Source: Marchantia polymorpha subsp. ruderalis
Lineage: Eukaryota > Streptophyta > Marchantiopsida > Marchantiales > Marchantiaceae
Assembly: GCA_037833965.1 (NCBI GenBank)
Contig: AP031351.1
Coordinates: 2,182,501 to 2,246,500 of the forward strand
DNA: 64,000 nt
Direction of reading: 5' to 3'
A program made the translations under genes and the position numbers. Under the pieces are notes generated by a model. That model was not told where the DNA came from. It did no database searches and saw only the letters and a list, made by a program, of their open reading frames with translations. Within the stretch, counting starts at the first letter, position 1. Each line of letters opens with the position of its first letter. Below, piece by piece: positions 37,068 to 49,299 of this stretch.

Positions 37068-38588
37068 GAAGGAATGAGAACAGCGAGAAGAGGAGGAGGG
37101 CCCATCTTGCCTCTGTGGCACAGAAATGCACTAATAAAATCCCGGTCCTGCTGTGCTGCGGGAAACAGCATGATATCATTCGAACCTTCCGACCGACCTA
37201 CCCTACGAACATGCTGCACTGCAAACGAAAGCAAGGGACAAGTACTGCAAGTTTAACTACTGTAAGTAGCAGATAGGTGATAAACTTTCGCTTGAAAAGC
37301 CTAACAGTCGTGCAGGCTGAGCACCTCTCTAACCCCTGTGTGTCTGACGAAAGGAACATTTTGTTGACCTAATATTCTGGATTTGTCTGCATCAACGCGT
37401 AGCCCAGATTGGAGTTAAAACTTGATCCGAGAAAGTGTCGAAGTAAAATGTGTTCCTGTCAAGGATGACTGAATTGCATCGGAATATTGTGGATGAAATA
37501 CGAGTCGAGTACATAGACAGAGAAACATAGAGTTATGAGGAATGAGTGGCTACTCGTTAAGGGGACGAGGACGAGCGTAGGAAAACTAGATGCAGTACAG
37601 TGCTTAGATCTAACCTGAATGATTATCTTGGAAGGACGGGTTGCTTTCCTGAAACGAGAAGATGAGACGAGGGAATTGCTGGCGTACGATCAGTTGGCAA
37701 TTGATCATCAGAGAAGATGCACTCATTACTTCTGACGTTCAGCCTTTTGTGCAACCAACGGACTAAGCCTCTGTGCTAGAGAAAGCAGTCGTCGCCCTTC
37801 CCCAGCCTGACATAAGAGACAGAGGAAGAGGAGGAGGACGAGGTGGAGGGCGAAGCGATAGAGGCATCCATCAGCCATGATATTAGTAAATGCTTTTTGT
37901 CCATTCCCTCCCTGTCCACTTCCCTCTCGCCCCCACTCCCACCACCCTTCATGCACATTTCTCCTACTCTCTTTGTCCATATAAAGCTCGTCTCGTCACC
38001 AGCTTAGCTGACACTTTGATTCTGTAACTTTCTCCAGAAAAAGGACGGTTATAAAGAGCAATCACCCTCCAAAGAAAGCTCATGGAGAAACACTTGACAG
38101 GTGAGTGCAAGGAAAAGAGTTTAGGTGGTACGTTGTAGAGCCCCATGGACAGATGAAATCTGGCCACACAATTTTACCATCACCACCACCTATGAAGGCC
38201 ACAACTTCACCACCAGCTCGACTACAGAAATTGATCATATTTACAAGTCCAGCGGTCGCGCATTGGAGTTCAAGAGAAATGGATATGCGCTGCAGCGTTC
38301 CTCATGCGTCTGTGGGGTATGGATTTGGATACGTACAAGATATGTGCTAGTACCCGGTAAATGAACATAGCATGAGTGTGGGATGGTGAACTCAGTCCCT
38401 CTGTTGTTGCAGCTGTAATATATATTCTGACAGCATGGCAGTCGAAGTGCTTAAATGTTCAACGGAGCGGGAGGAATACTGAATGAAATGCTGCGTTTCC
38501 CAGCGAGAGCGGCGATTTCAACCGATCAAAAGAATTGTTGGCACATGAGAGGGAATTGGACAAGTGGACATTACGTTCGTTTCTGAGC

Positions 38589-38683
38589 CATGGGAAGGAC
38601 TATAGTTTTGTGTCTCTCCTTGGTGGTGATCGCCATCTTTGTACTTCTGCCCTTCTGCTTCTCTATTCGCCAAACCAACCCAG
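38589..38683 (+). CDS. Possible first exon with a membrane segment
   Basis: A start codon in good context (GAGCCATGGG), directly after an in-frame stop, opens MGRTIVLCLSLVVIAIF, which continues as a strongly hydrophobic helix ending FSIRQTNP. It is followed by a possible donor (CAG then GTACTC). This would be a signal peptide or signal-anchor exon. I could not identify the following exon or a family, so the gene is speculative. Confidence 0.25.
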
Positions 38684-39011
38684 GTACTCTCGTTCATGTC
38701 TCTCTTTCTTTCACTGCAACCGATCCGTCCTGGTGATGGGAGGCCAAGTTCAAGTACTGGACTTCACGTGAACGGGAAAACCTTGGAAAGACCACATTCG
38801 TTCAGTCACTTGCTCCCTCTGGAACATCTTATCCTGAAAAATGTGACAGCACCTCGAAGGGTGTTCTTTGGTTCCTGACGATTCAGAAGTTTTTTTCCCC
38901 TTCTACAGAACCTACCTTTTTCCTGCACTTCTGAGCATGAAATCTGTTCAAGATCTCTCTCCATCTGGAACGAAGTTCTCTTCATCCCAAAGATTCGTTC
39001 ATTTCCACGTC

Positions 39012-39137
39012 TGTATGTCTCTCCGGCAAGAGTCAAGGTCGGATGTGTTGAGATGCAGCATGCCTGACCGACCCTGTATGTCTCTCCGGCAAGAGCCAAG
39101 GTCGGAAGTGTTGAGATGCAGCATACCTGATTGACCC
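39012..39137. repeat. 63-bp tandem duplication
   Basis: Units 39012-39074 and 39075-39137 are about 93% identical. Each contains TGTATGTCTCTCCGGCAAGA and TTGAGATGCAGCAT. Sixty-three is a multiple of three, so an open frame passes through both copies, but no gene is supported here. Confidence 0.9.
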
Positions 39138-41037
39138 TGCACTGCTCTGCTCTGATCTATTGTGATCTGCTTTGTTTTCAAGGTTGTAGCTTCTTAAAGC
39201 TCGAACTTTCACATCACATTGGATGGCCTTCCCTGTACCAACCTGATTGAAATTCAATTCTGTTTGGACTCTTCAGCTGTTTCCTGAGCTTGCAACCCAC
39301 CACTACACGGTTCACCTTCTGTTCCAGATAACGATTGCCGGACGATTGACCAAGTTTGACTCCGACCTCAGCTGAACATTGCGCCATCTCTTCCCTCAGT
39401 TCTCCGTGCACGGATGAAGTGATCTAAATACTTTTATCCTTGAAAGAAACTCGAACGCCCATCGATTGTAGCTCACTAGTACTGCAATAATTTCAGCCGA
39501 AATCGCAATATATTGAATGTGTCACTCGGATGGTGCAGAGCCAAAAGCAGCAGCAGCAGCAGTCGAGGCTTCAACAACGGCGGTCATCGCGGCCAGAAAC
39601 TCGGCCGCGAGCTCGAGCTCAAGCATGATGGGTATCCGAGATGTGAGAACCTTGTTCGGTGGCGGACCACATTCGAATCACTCACTTGGCAACCTTGATG
39701 GTGGAGGTGAAGATGACGAGAAGAAATCAGCCCGTGCCCAGGACTCGCCTGAGAGCGTTGCTTCCACGCAGGAGATAGTTCTGGACGGCAAGTAGTTCTC
39801 TCGGACACTGCACTACAGGATCTGAGAATCTTCGTGCACTGAATTAGTACAGTACCCGTACACGCACACCCACACCGATCTCAGCTGCATGGGCCGGTCT
39901 ATGGTCTACAGGTGCATCATACTGCCATGACATACAGAATACAGTGCAGTATATGATGTATTCCTCAGTTCGATTCTCCCATGGACCATCTGGGCACCTC
40001 GCGGGCTGTAAAACGGTTCGTTCATCTCTGTGTACTCCGTTACATTAATCAGGGCAACTATTGAATTGAAACCTTAAATACATAATGTCAAATAATGTCA
40101 TTATTTGTATCGTCTGTATATCCTCAATCCAGATCAAAGTAGACTAGATCCCTGTTAGAAGTAAACATATGAAATAATAAGCGGCCGGCATATGTAGGAT
40201 GTTAATAGGATTCACTGGATGTTGGCAAGATTCATCATTCATCTCTTGGAGCAGTATACATTTCTATTTCTTCCCTTCTGGGTCAGTTAAGTAAGGACAT
40301 ATTGGTTGAAGCCATATGCTTCACGCAAATGTGCATTCAGCTGTGAGGAGACGACATTTCCAGCTCTAGTCAAATTGAGGTTGCAAAGACGGACTTGTGA
40401 CTTTCCTGTCACCTGGTGCGTTTCAGTCATCTAAATTCACTAACTTTATACGAGGCTTCTGCTCGCCGAGAGAAGTAAAGACTCTCTCCACCCAGGTTGG
40501 CAGGGAAGTTGGGAGTAAATGAAGTGAGTTCTCTTTGGGAATGGAGGCGAACTAAATGAATTGGGTTGTTTCTTTCGTGTACTTACAAAAATTGATGTCT
40601 CCTGCGTTTCTAGAGACTTCAAACTTCCATGGGGTTAAGAACAGCCAAAATTATTGCTATGTTATTTCTGCCGAATCTCCGAAAAATTACATATTCTATT
40701 AAGCTGAGCAGAGCTTTTTGCGACGACGAGACACATTTTCAGTAATAGAAATGTTTAGAGCTCAATAGTGGAAAAAATCGTTGCGACGTTGATAGAGCTG
40801 AACCTGTTAATACCTTTCTTCGTTTCTTGATATCAATTACATTCAGCATCCTGTGAACATGGAGGCAATGAGGCGGAACAGGTTCCTGTAAATAGCATAA
40901 ATGGTAGTGGGTACAAGAAACTAAAACGCAAGTGATTGCCACATAATATATTCCGAATCACTGGGAACGCTTTGGAAAAAAACTTGACTAGTCAAGTTAA
41001 GGAAAGGGTGTGTCTTGACTGAAACATACCTTGTTAG

Positions 41038-41424
41038 ATGGTAAAGAAACTGCTCAGGTTCGGAAATCGCACTGCATATGATCGTGACTCAACCAACCAA
41101 ACGAGCCTCCTCAGGCCGTGGGCGGAACGAAATTTAATTCGAACGATTGCGCAGTTGTCACCAGCCGGCTTCAATGGAGGAAAATTGGATTCTATTCGGG
41201 AGCACGCCAACTTAACCCACTTGGTTCAACTGCTAAAACCACCTGTTTTGACCTCGAATGAACCTGAAGCAAATGATATCCTGATGCAAGTAAAGAGAGG
41301 TACTGAAATTACGTCTAGTGTCAAACTCTCAGGAAACATCTCTACCTGTAGAACAAGTATTAGTGATGAAAAGGTTAAGATTGACCTCACACCACGAACC
41401 AATTACAAAGACAGTCTCACATAG
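41038..41424 (+). CDS. Hypothetical 128-residue ORF
   Basis: The ATG at 41038 opens a 128-codon frame with balanced composition (MVKKLLRFGNRTAYDRDSTN, later LTHLVQLLKPPVLTSNEPE). I recognise no domain. It converges on the vasohibin gene, whose stop lies about 300 bp downstream on the other strand. It may be a real small gene, one exon of a larger one, or chance. Confidence 0.25.
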   Translation: MVKKLLRFGNRTAYDRDSTNQTSLLRPWAERNLIRTIAQLSPAGFNGGKLDSIREHANLTHLVQLLKPPVLTSNEPEANDILMQVKRGTEITSSVKLSGNISTCRTSISDEKVKIDLTPRTNYKDSLT

Positions 41425-41721
41425 GAAGCTTGGCAAATTAAGTCCAGTAAACAAAAGCTCCCACTAAAACGTGCTGAGCTTTTAAAGTGGACATGATGCA
41501 GACGAATTATTCTGAATCCAGCCGTGAAGCGTGTAAGAGTAAAAATAATTCCGAAATATATCGATATACAACACCATCATCAATCATTCTAAACAAGTCA
41601 TCCTGTCTCAGCGGGTACGCAAAACCTGATATATTATACAACTGACCAGAAAAGATGTTGGAGACTCGTAGATTAACTTGTCAACGTCGCATCCTTCCCT
41701 TAAACCGTTTGCCAGTGGTAA

Positions 41722-44700
41722 CTAGTTTCTTGCCTTTCGTGAGGCGTCTTTCACCAGCTTGTTGTTCCTCTTCCCCTTCCCCTTGGAAGGGATGTCTTTC
41801 TTGCGGTCATCTACATTAAATGAGACTCTAGAATGCCTTTTTGTTTGCGGTATTGACAACGAACCACGGCTGTGAGGGATAGTTCTGTACGAAAATAACT
41901 TAGGGCCAACATACTCCACAGATTGTCGGATCAAAAATGACGTTTTACTTTGCAACAACCGGGTCTTCATCAGCGATTTTGTAGCAGCAAGAGTTGCGCC
42001 GCGTTTTCTCTCTTTGCTTGCTTTTGCTTCGGCGTAACTTGACGGACTGGGAACACTTCCTGAGTCCCTCCGTACTTCGCGTTTGGTTACCACCTGCTCA
42101 CGCTCTGCAAATGCTTTCATGGTTGTGTCCTGCGTCCTAACTTTCTTCTTTTTCTTCATGCCATCCTTCACTAGCGCTTTGGTGTCGAGAGCTGCTTTAC
42201 GATCCAGACTTTTTCTTCTAGGATCTCCCCCCTTCCCTACAAGCAACCATCTGCAATAACATCGTCCACTATAAGTCCACAAGTATCTCCAGGAGCCCTT
42301 TTGACGGATAGAACAAAGCTGCGATGCATTCTACACACGCTCAAGTGTGTCCAATTTCATCCATGGAATAAAATAAACATAAGGCTCTTATGAAACTTCC
42401 CCACGAGTCCCCGTGACGATAAAGCATGGGCTGCATTCCAAGGATGTGGTAGGTCTGGATATCATGGTCTGCCCTGACCTCTTCCCTGAAAACTTGGTTA
42501 CGAAACTTATCAGCTGTTAAATACAGCGGATAAATTTTTCTCTCACCTGTATGGAAAGTCTCTTGTACAGAACAGAACAAGGCTACAGAACATGAAGCAG
42601 CACAAGGAGCAGTCATCCAACTCAGCTTGAGCAAATGACATGCACAGCCAGTGCAAATCAATAAACGACTGTTAGAACTGAACTCGCCATGAGTCTACTC
42701 CAAGGAACCGGACTCTTCGTACAGCTAATGGGGTGTTCTTAGTTGTGCAATTTCAAGACTGCAGATTTTTTTTTTGTGCAGCTATTACTGGACATGTGGT
42801 CCCTACAGATGTCAGGTAGATTATCAGAAGTTGACTACTCTGGAAAAAAAACTATGTTGTTTGTCAGCCAACAACTGGTAAATGAAAAAGAACTCTGCAA
42901 ATGCAGCCATATGACGGCCAGGTAAAGCTCTCGGGATTATCAACAACGAAAAAATTATGCACACGTTCTAGGACTTGTAATTCTTGTCAGTACTTACTCA
43001 TCGTGATGTCGCAGCTACACTTTTGAAACTAAGAGAGATCCAACGAGGGCACAACAGGGGCATTCTTACCAGCACATCCGAACTACATACTTGTGAATGG
43101 AAAGATTCCATTACAAGGTGTTCTCTACGTCCACGATTTAACGTGAACACGACCAATTACCTCCACTTTCGAACTTTTGAAGATACCGTTCTAAGAGGCG
43201 CATATATGCGCACGTGCTCACATCTGGAAGCAGTGGGAATTTTAAAGCAGATACTCAGAATTTTTAACCATTATAGAAAAGGGTAAAGTTTAAGGCTCAA
43301 TAGTCACTTGAATAGAGGGCATGACAGACGACCAAGAAATAGCACATTCAAGTGGACATAACAAGCCAGTCCAGCCACCAGCTGTGATCCCCGTGTTACT
43401 CACACCCTCCTGATCTGCGGGATCATGCCATATTGTACACAAAGAACGACCAAGTTCATAAAGGTACGAACGACATGGACATTCTAGCGTTTTGCATGGA
43501 TTGATCTGGCTGCTTTCAAGTATAGGGATGTTCTGTCACAAGTACAAACATTTGAAAAAAGGGAGCAGATGTTTCCTAGGCTAGAGGGACTTACAGATCC
43601 CAGAGTCTGTTTTTCTTCAGCACATGATTTTCCAGCGCCTCGCAACACTACCACGTCACAGAAACATTGGTGAGTGAAGGTGTTTTATCTGCTACAAACG
43701 CTCAAGTCTAAGAAGGATGGAAAAGCGGAATATCGCAAGTATACAGCATACTCAGCACAGGTATGTTTAACATAAGGAGGGGGGAGACCAGTTCATGTTA
43801 TCTGTGAATATGGTCTTCTTTAAGGGTTATAAAAAAGCGGAAAGTGTGTAGTATCCATCATTCTCAACAAAAGAATGTTTGTCACAATGATGTGCGGAGA
43901 CCACTTCAGGTACGAAATCAAGAAATCAATTGCTTGTCGGGGAGAATTGGATACGACATTTACTTCTAGGAAACATCAATTTTGAGAAATCATCTCAAAA
44001 TTGAGATCAGCATATTGAGACTACATGTACCTGTTCCCATGATTGTGTGCCAGGGCTGAGCGAAAGGTGTCGCCAGCAAACATAGTTTGGTGATTGTATT
44101 CTGTGTTCAACCTGGAAAAACTCTACATTGTCAGATATTCGTTGATTTTGATTCTTAATTATGGAAAACAGATATGCAGTTCCCTCTTTGTGAATTCATG
44201 TGAGTCATGTTGTCATGATAATCCTCTAAGAAGATACACGCATGACAGTTAAATGTCATATCCTGTACTTGTTCACAAAGCGAACTTACTGGAAGGCCCA
44301 CTCGAATTTTAAGAATAGTGTGTCCAGATGCTTCATATGCAGCTTTGTAGTTTCCAACGATGTCAGAGATACTGCAACACAGAGTAGGAATCATCTGTGT
44401 TAGTGAAGATGCCAATTCCTCATAGTCTGTCGCTCACAAGAGGACTCTTTGATCGGGAAAATTTCTTGGGTAGACAATTTTCCAACTCCTGAACATTACG
44501 AAGAGAAGGAAGGCATCACTAAGAGGTGATGACCAGACAACTGAAGGTCCGAGGTAGGAGCAGATTCTGGGAACCTTTTTTCCCTATCTGATCGCTTGAT
44601 AATTTCATTACCTGTTGAAAGTCAAATCCTTGTTCATAAGATCAGCCTGACGACTGATACCAAAAGCACCAAACTTGCCACCATACTGAACAAGAAGTAC

Positions 44701-46451
44701 AATATGCTGAAACACCTGTTCCATTCAACACTTTTTGTAAGGGTTTAAGTTTGATGTATATTAACGTAATCAGACTTCCTGTAAACAACCACTTTCCCGA
44801 GATCGAAAAAGAACACCAGAGCTTTTTCTGGGACTTTCAGAGGACATTTAGGCCGGAGGATGAGATTCTTCTCGTCTCAAGACGTTAAAAGAAATTTGTG
44901 ACACTAATGAAGTATTTACACTGAGGATGTAGAGCTCTATACTGAGCAAAGCAGAAGTCCGCGGATTTCATTCGACAACAAAGGATGATTCTTAAAAATC
45001 AAGTTGTCAGTGATTCCAATCAAGTGTTCAGATTGAAAACGGATTGTTCCAACGGCATTCAAGCCTACCTGTCCATTTAAGGAGGTCTTGAATCCCAAAG
45101 GTGTACGATCACAATCTGGGATACCAGCCTGAGTCAAAGCAGACACTAGTAAGCAGTAAGTAGAGTGAGATAGTCACGATGCAAGTATTGCTTAGATGAG
45201 GCAACACACTGGTGTCGCCCTGCATCCACCAATTATAAAAACATCAGAAGCTGAACGAAACTCAATCACTCAACTGAACGAAGGATCTACTCACAGTGAG
45301 GTAGAGTGCAAGAAATACGGCCTCCACACACTTTATCGGCTGTGGTGAGTAAATGATCTGACAAAAAGGACATACATCGACACCAAGTTCATGTTATGTG
45401 ATTGTTGATATCTTCGAACCGACCTTCTCATGTCGTCTAGGGTTGGAAAACCAAGAGCCGTGATGGGATTAACGCAAGTTTTATGAGAATCATGAAGCAG
45501 TCCTCTCCCAACGTCATATATTGGTCACAATGTGCAATATTATATATTGGCAGCAGGAGTTATAGAGAGTTAGGAGACGGTACCATTCTAGCAGTGTCCA
45601 TTATACGCGTCAGAGGTCGCAACTTGTGAGTGTTGAAGTGTGTCGCAGGAGTTTGCTTGTATTCAAATGATGATAGGAACTATCCTCAGGCAAACGACAG
45701 GCACAGATGGTAACTGAGTGAAGGGACTTCTATTTGCAACTCAATGTCCATAATGTTTCTATACTTCAAATATGATATCCTAATATTTTGTATTTTTTAA
45801 TTGATATCAAAATCTACGAATTAAAGAATAAATAATTACTCTCGTTTAAGAACATCACAGCGAGGCTGACAAGTAAAGCACCTGCTTCACTGCCTTAAGT
45901 TTGGACCTCGGCACCAGCCTGCTGAAGTTTTCCGGTACGGTGGGTTTCTGGATCTTGGTTGAACACGGCTCCTTCTTATCACTAAGTGATGGCTCACCGG
46001 TGTTCTCGACTGCAACCGCATCCCGGGTGTTCATCACCTGCCGCCAATACCAAAGCAGTCTGACAAATTTTGTGATACGGCCATAGGCAAGTTACTCCTT
46101 TTCAATCGACCAAATAGCCCCGGGTGATCTAACAGCTCATCGAAATTCCTAATCAACCACACATATTTCCGTCTAACTGTTTGATTCTCTTCCCTGGCCG
46201 TCACAAGAGTGGGGTGTCGCTTTCAAGCCAGTTTTTCTGCTACTGCGCTGATCAGGGCTTAGTAATATTTGTGAATGTCTGCTTACTCGGTTCATGAGGA
46301 CGGCTTCCCCGGGCTTCTGTTGAACTCGTTCAGAATTGGCAGTTGGTTCACTGTGACCAGAGAGAGCATGAAGAGACCTTAACCCTGTGAACCCTGGAGT
46401 TGTTTCTGCTCGACTCAGGTAGTTACAATTCGTATCAGCAGCTGAAGCCAT
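41722..46451 (-). CDS. Vasohibin-like tubulin tyrosine carboxypeptidase
   Basis: Vasohibins are transglutaminase-like cysteine peptidases that remove the C-terminal Tyr of alpha-tubulin. Ten exons on the minus strand: 46287-46451, 45882-46037, 45584-45679, 45295-45357, 45069-45128, 44612-44715, 44290-44371, 44031-44111, 43595-43647, 41722-42250, giving 462 residues; all phases close. Catalytic Cys149 lies in PIKCVEAVFLALYLT, His184 in FQHIVLLV and Ser201 in FGAFGISRQADL. The spacings, 35 and 17, equal Cys169-His204-Ser221 as I recall them for human VASH1. Other family matches are RPLTRIMDTA, DRTPLGFKT, DLMNK, a SISDIVGNYKAAYEA helix and VGKGGDPRRK opening a Lys/Arg-rich tail of about 175 residues, like the basic VASH C-terminus. 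The N-terminal 80 residues are not conserved. The start is the first ATG of the exon 1 frame. Exons 8 and 9 are the least certain. No gene for its usual partner SVBP was seen. A role in sperm or division microtubules is inferred. Confidence 0.92.
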
Positions 46452-47895
46452 CGCACTGCGCCCAATCACACGAGTGGGGTTCGTGTTACTTCATCAAAAG
46501 AATGAATAGAAGTGAGGTCGATGAAGATCCCACCCAGCTTGTATGATTTTGATAAATGCATGAAAGTGTGACGTCCGACACCCGCCCGATGACTATCTCA
46601 ATCGACAAAGAGCATGATTCGAACTTCAAACCTCTCAAGGGTTCACCTAAATTAAGATGGGTAAATTCCTATTCAATTGCAAAATATTTTTAGCAATAGT
46701 CTCTGTAAGACGTGCATTAGAGACATCAGATTCCGATTTTTCGCTTTGTGAACAGAAGTGAGCTACATTATACCAGTGGTGGTCGAACGGGCAATCTTCT
46801 ACTCCGTTCCATCGAAGTATTTATCAAGCCATATTCAGGAAGGACATTTTGCAGACATCTCAAGGACTTATTGACGTATTCAGCAGCTTCCCGATGTTCA
46901 AACTTACCTTATACCTGGCTGACATAACATCGTCAAAAGTCTGCAAGTGAAACAACTGCTAATCGGACCTCGTCTGCTTTCAGCTACATTTGCTCTCGCC
47001 GAAATTGAAAACAATCGTGATACAGGAAATTCGAAGTCTATAGGACGCAAGCAAAAAGCACAAAGAAACTGATCACGAATTTTTTCATAAAAACAAAATG
47101 AAATCCGCCCGTTAGTTTGAGGAGCGCTTTCCTCGGAACCAAAACATTGATGTTCACTTTGAGCAATTATTGCGCTGACGGTACTAGGAAGATTATACTT
47201 TTCACTCCGCCGTGTGAAGATTATACTACTCACGGAATTTTCCACGATCGATTTCTGTGCGTTCCAATCTCTATTTTGGTACGGGACCATTTACACTAAC
47301 TACAACAAGCATGTGTGAAGGGTTTACACTAATGACACCTTTCTCTCAGTTCTCCTATCGCATGGTTGTTTCCAAATTTCGGTGAGAGCAAATGTGGCTG
47401 TTAAATGAACCCCAATAGTGTAAACCATTCATGTCAATCGTCAATCATCGCCTGCTTTTGAAAATTTTGCGGTCAAAAAATCTCAAGATTGTCACGGACC
47501 TCATCGACGTGGGACTCATTGGTGGTGACTCAGCTTGGTTGTAATAATCTTCCAAAGCAGCGGAAACAGCGTCCATTCTGACAAGGGTTTTGGAATCTGT
47601 GGTTGGTGTGGTCAATTCACGGCAAGGTTTTATCAGATAGATGAGACCGAAAACATTTCAAGAAGTGATCACTTCTCCCGCCATGAATGCAATCACAGCT
47701 GACCGAGCATCGGGGACCCTCCTCTTTCTATATCTGTTGATCTGCTACCGAGCGCAATTTCTCTCTTCGAATTCCGACCCTTCAAAGCACAGATGATGCG
47801 GCAGCAGCACAACATTCTAACCACCCAGCCAATTTGAAAGATCACTGGCACCACCTCCTGGTCAGGATATGATCTTCAACAGCGAGCTCACGAGT

Positions 47896-47898
<3 letters not shown>

Positions 47899-47962
<64 letters not shown>
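47899..47962. repeat. (CT)n microsatellite, about 32 units
   Basis: An uninterrupted run of about 32 CT dinucleotides. In plants, CT/GA tracts often lie in 5'UTRs or core promoters. Here it precedes the small plus-strand ORF at 48451, so it might be part of that gene's leader. Confidence 0.97.
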
Positions 47963-47967
<5 letters not shown>

Positions 47968-48450
47968 CAAAGACACAAAAGCAGCCGTCCGCCCTGTCCT
48001 CCGACCCCGCCCTCTCTAGCGTTCAAATCCCACCACTGTTTCGAATTCAAACTTTCGGAAAGCGACGAGACTAGAGCAACGAATGAATCGCCAAAGATTG
48101 AGGCATACGCTCACTCGACGCCGACGTCGTGCATCAAATTTAAGAATCAAGAAAGAAATCTCCAGGGACAGAGTCTGCGGACCCTCCCTTGAGTCCCTTC
48201 CTCCTGCAACTGCGCTATCCGTTGGATTACGACGTGGTAGTGTCGAGGGGACATGTTCACTGCTGGTTCGTCTTCAATTGCTTGTCCTACCATGGCACCC
48301 TGCCCTTCAGAGTTCACACCCCGTCACCCGTCACTGCCAATTTGCAAACCAACAGACGATCGAGACGCTAGTAACGCTTACAAAGCGGGATGGGGTAGGT
48401 AACGGAAATGGAGGTGGCGACCAAAAGGCGCGAGGGAAGGGTGTGAAGGA

Positions 48451-48657
48451 ATGCAGTACGTACGTTCAACCGGAGAGGCAGAGACGGAGATGGATGGAGG
48501 AATTAGTGAACAAATTAAGAGCAGCAGCAGCAGCAGCAGCAGCGAGAAAGAACGAGAAACGAGGGACGGTAATGACGATGATGATGTATGCATGGCGCCG
48601 GCCTCCTCACCTCAGGAGGAGGCAGCAATGTTCGTCCATTCGTGGACTACGCGATGA
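48451..48657 (+). CDS. Small hypothetical acidic/serine-rich ORF (68 codons)
   Basis: The ATG at 48451 opens a frame with a Ser run (from an AGC repeat), then an Asp run and the phrase VCMAPASSPQEEAAMFVHSWTTR. No family is recognised. A longer overlapping frame, 48083-48706, reads the same repeat as polyalanine, and I cannot say which is used. GC content and the upstream CT tract make a transcript plausible. Confidence 0.3.
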   Translation: MQYVRSTGEAETEMDGGISEQIKSSSSSSSSEKERETRDGNDDDDVCMAPASSPQEEAAMFVHSWTTR

Positions 48658-49299
48658 AGGCCTGTTGGAGGAAGTTGTCGTCAAAGTCGTCGGCGATCGG
48701 ATCTGAGACAGTGGTGATCATGCCCACGCACACACGCTCAGAATGTGCCTCCCCACTGTGATTTGGGTGAGAAAGTTCGCTCCATATATTTGATTCCAAA
48801 GCTCACCGGGCACGAAATGAGACCGTCTTCGATTACCGCACGCTCGTGGGCTGTGACTTTCTCAGCCCACCGAGTTTTGAGCAACAAAATGTGGCTTGGA
48901 ATTTGTGAGAAGGAAGTCCGCGGAGGTCCAACTGGGCGGCCGGGTATGGAACAGACATGAATTTTCAAGCTACAAGGCATGGAAGAATACTTCTCAGTAA
49001 AATTCCTACCAGGTGAGAGCCCACTGAAAAGACACGGGGAGCCAGTAGTTTGCCTCGGAGCGGAAACGGAGTAAGAGGTGAGATGGTAGAGATCTTCCTT
49101 GCGAAGAGCGTGAGACTACATTGATTCCAACGTCTGTTGAACGTTTCCTCGGAGTGGTCGCTGGAGAATGAGTGAGTAAGATTTTCAAATGGTCGGTATA
49201 AACAAAATGTAAGAATGGAAAGGTGAGGAGGACGTGGTGACTGGGAAGAAAAGGAAGTGGAAATTTCTTGATTTGGAAATTTCGGATCCTCATTCCACG

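Larger units (their letters stand above)
35256..37725. other. Gene-free region downstream of CTL
   Basis: The first part is presumably the CTL 3'UTR; an ORF at 35222-35650 overlaps the CTL end in another frame and is judged a shadow. The rest has only short ORFs. Features seen are an AGT triplet run near 35803-35815, a 31-bp tandem duplication at 36087-36148 and a hairpin at 37012-37067. Confidence 0.55.
37726..41037. other. Intergenic region with unresolved exon-like segments
   Basis: Several stretches look exon-like but do not assemble into a recognisable protein. At 38082-38100 there is ATGGAGAAACACTTGACAG followed by GTGAGT. At 38131-38364 lies an open frame with the phrase DEIWPHNFTITTTYEG. 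At 38589 there is a membrane-segment ORF listed separately. At 39517-39795 an open frame rich in Ala, Ser and Asp (AVEASTTAVIAARNSAASSSS) contains a CAG-type triplet run. A 63-bp tandem duplication lies at 39012-39137. From 39800 to 41037 nothing is evident. Confidence 0.45.

Noticed and set aside
37726-39300. Possible TMEM231 or other ciliary membrane gene
   Set aside because: The hydrophobic segment at 38589 prompted the idea, but none of the conserved TMEM231 phrases I know could be found in any frame.
42341-42661. Minus-strand ORF containing LTADKFRNQVFREE as a vasohibin exon
   Set aside because: The phase does not fit the last exon, and the exon at 43595-43647 joins it exactly (CT plus A) with better family similarity.
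45421-45510. Minus-strand open segment with VNPITALG as the vasohibin exon before PIKC
   Set aside because: It resembles the family poorly; 45584-45679 (RPLTRIMDTARM) matches vasohibins and splices in phase 0 to the next exon.
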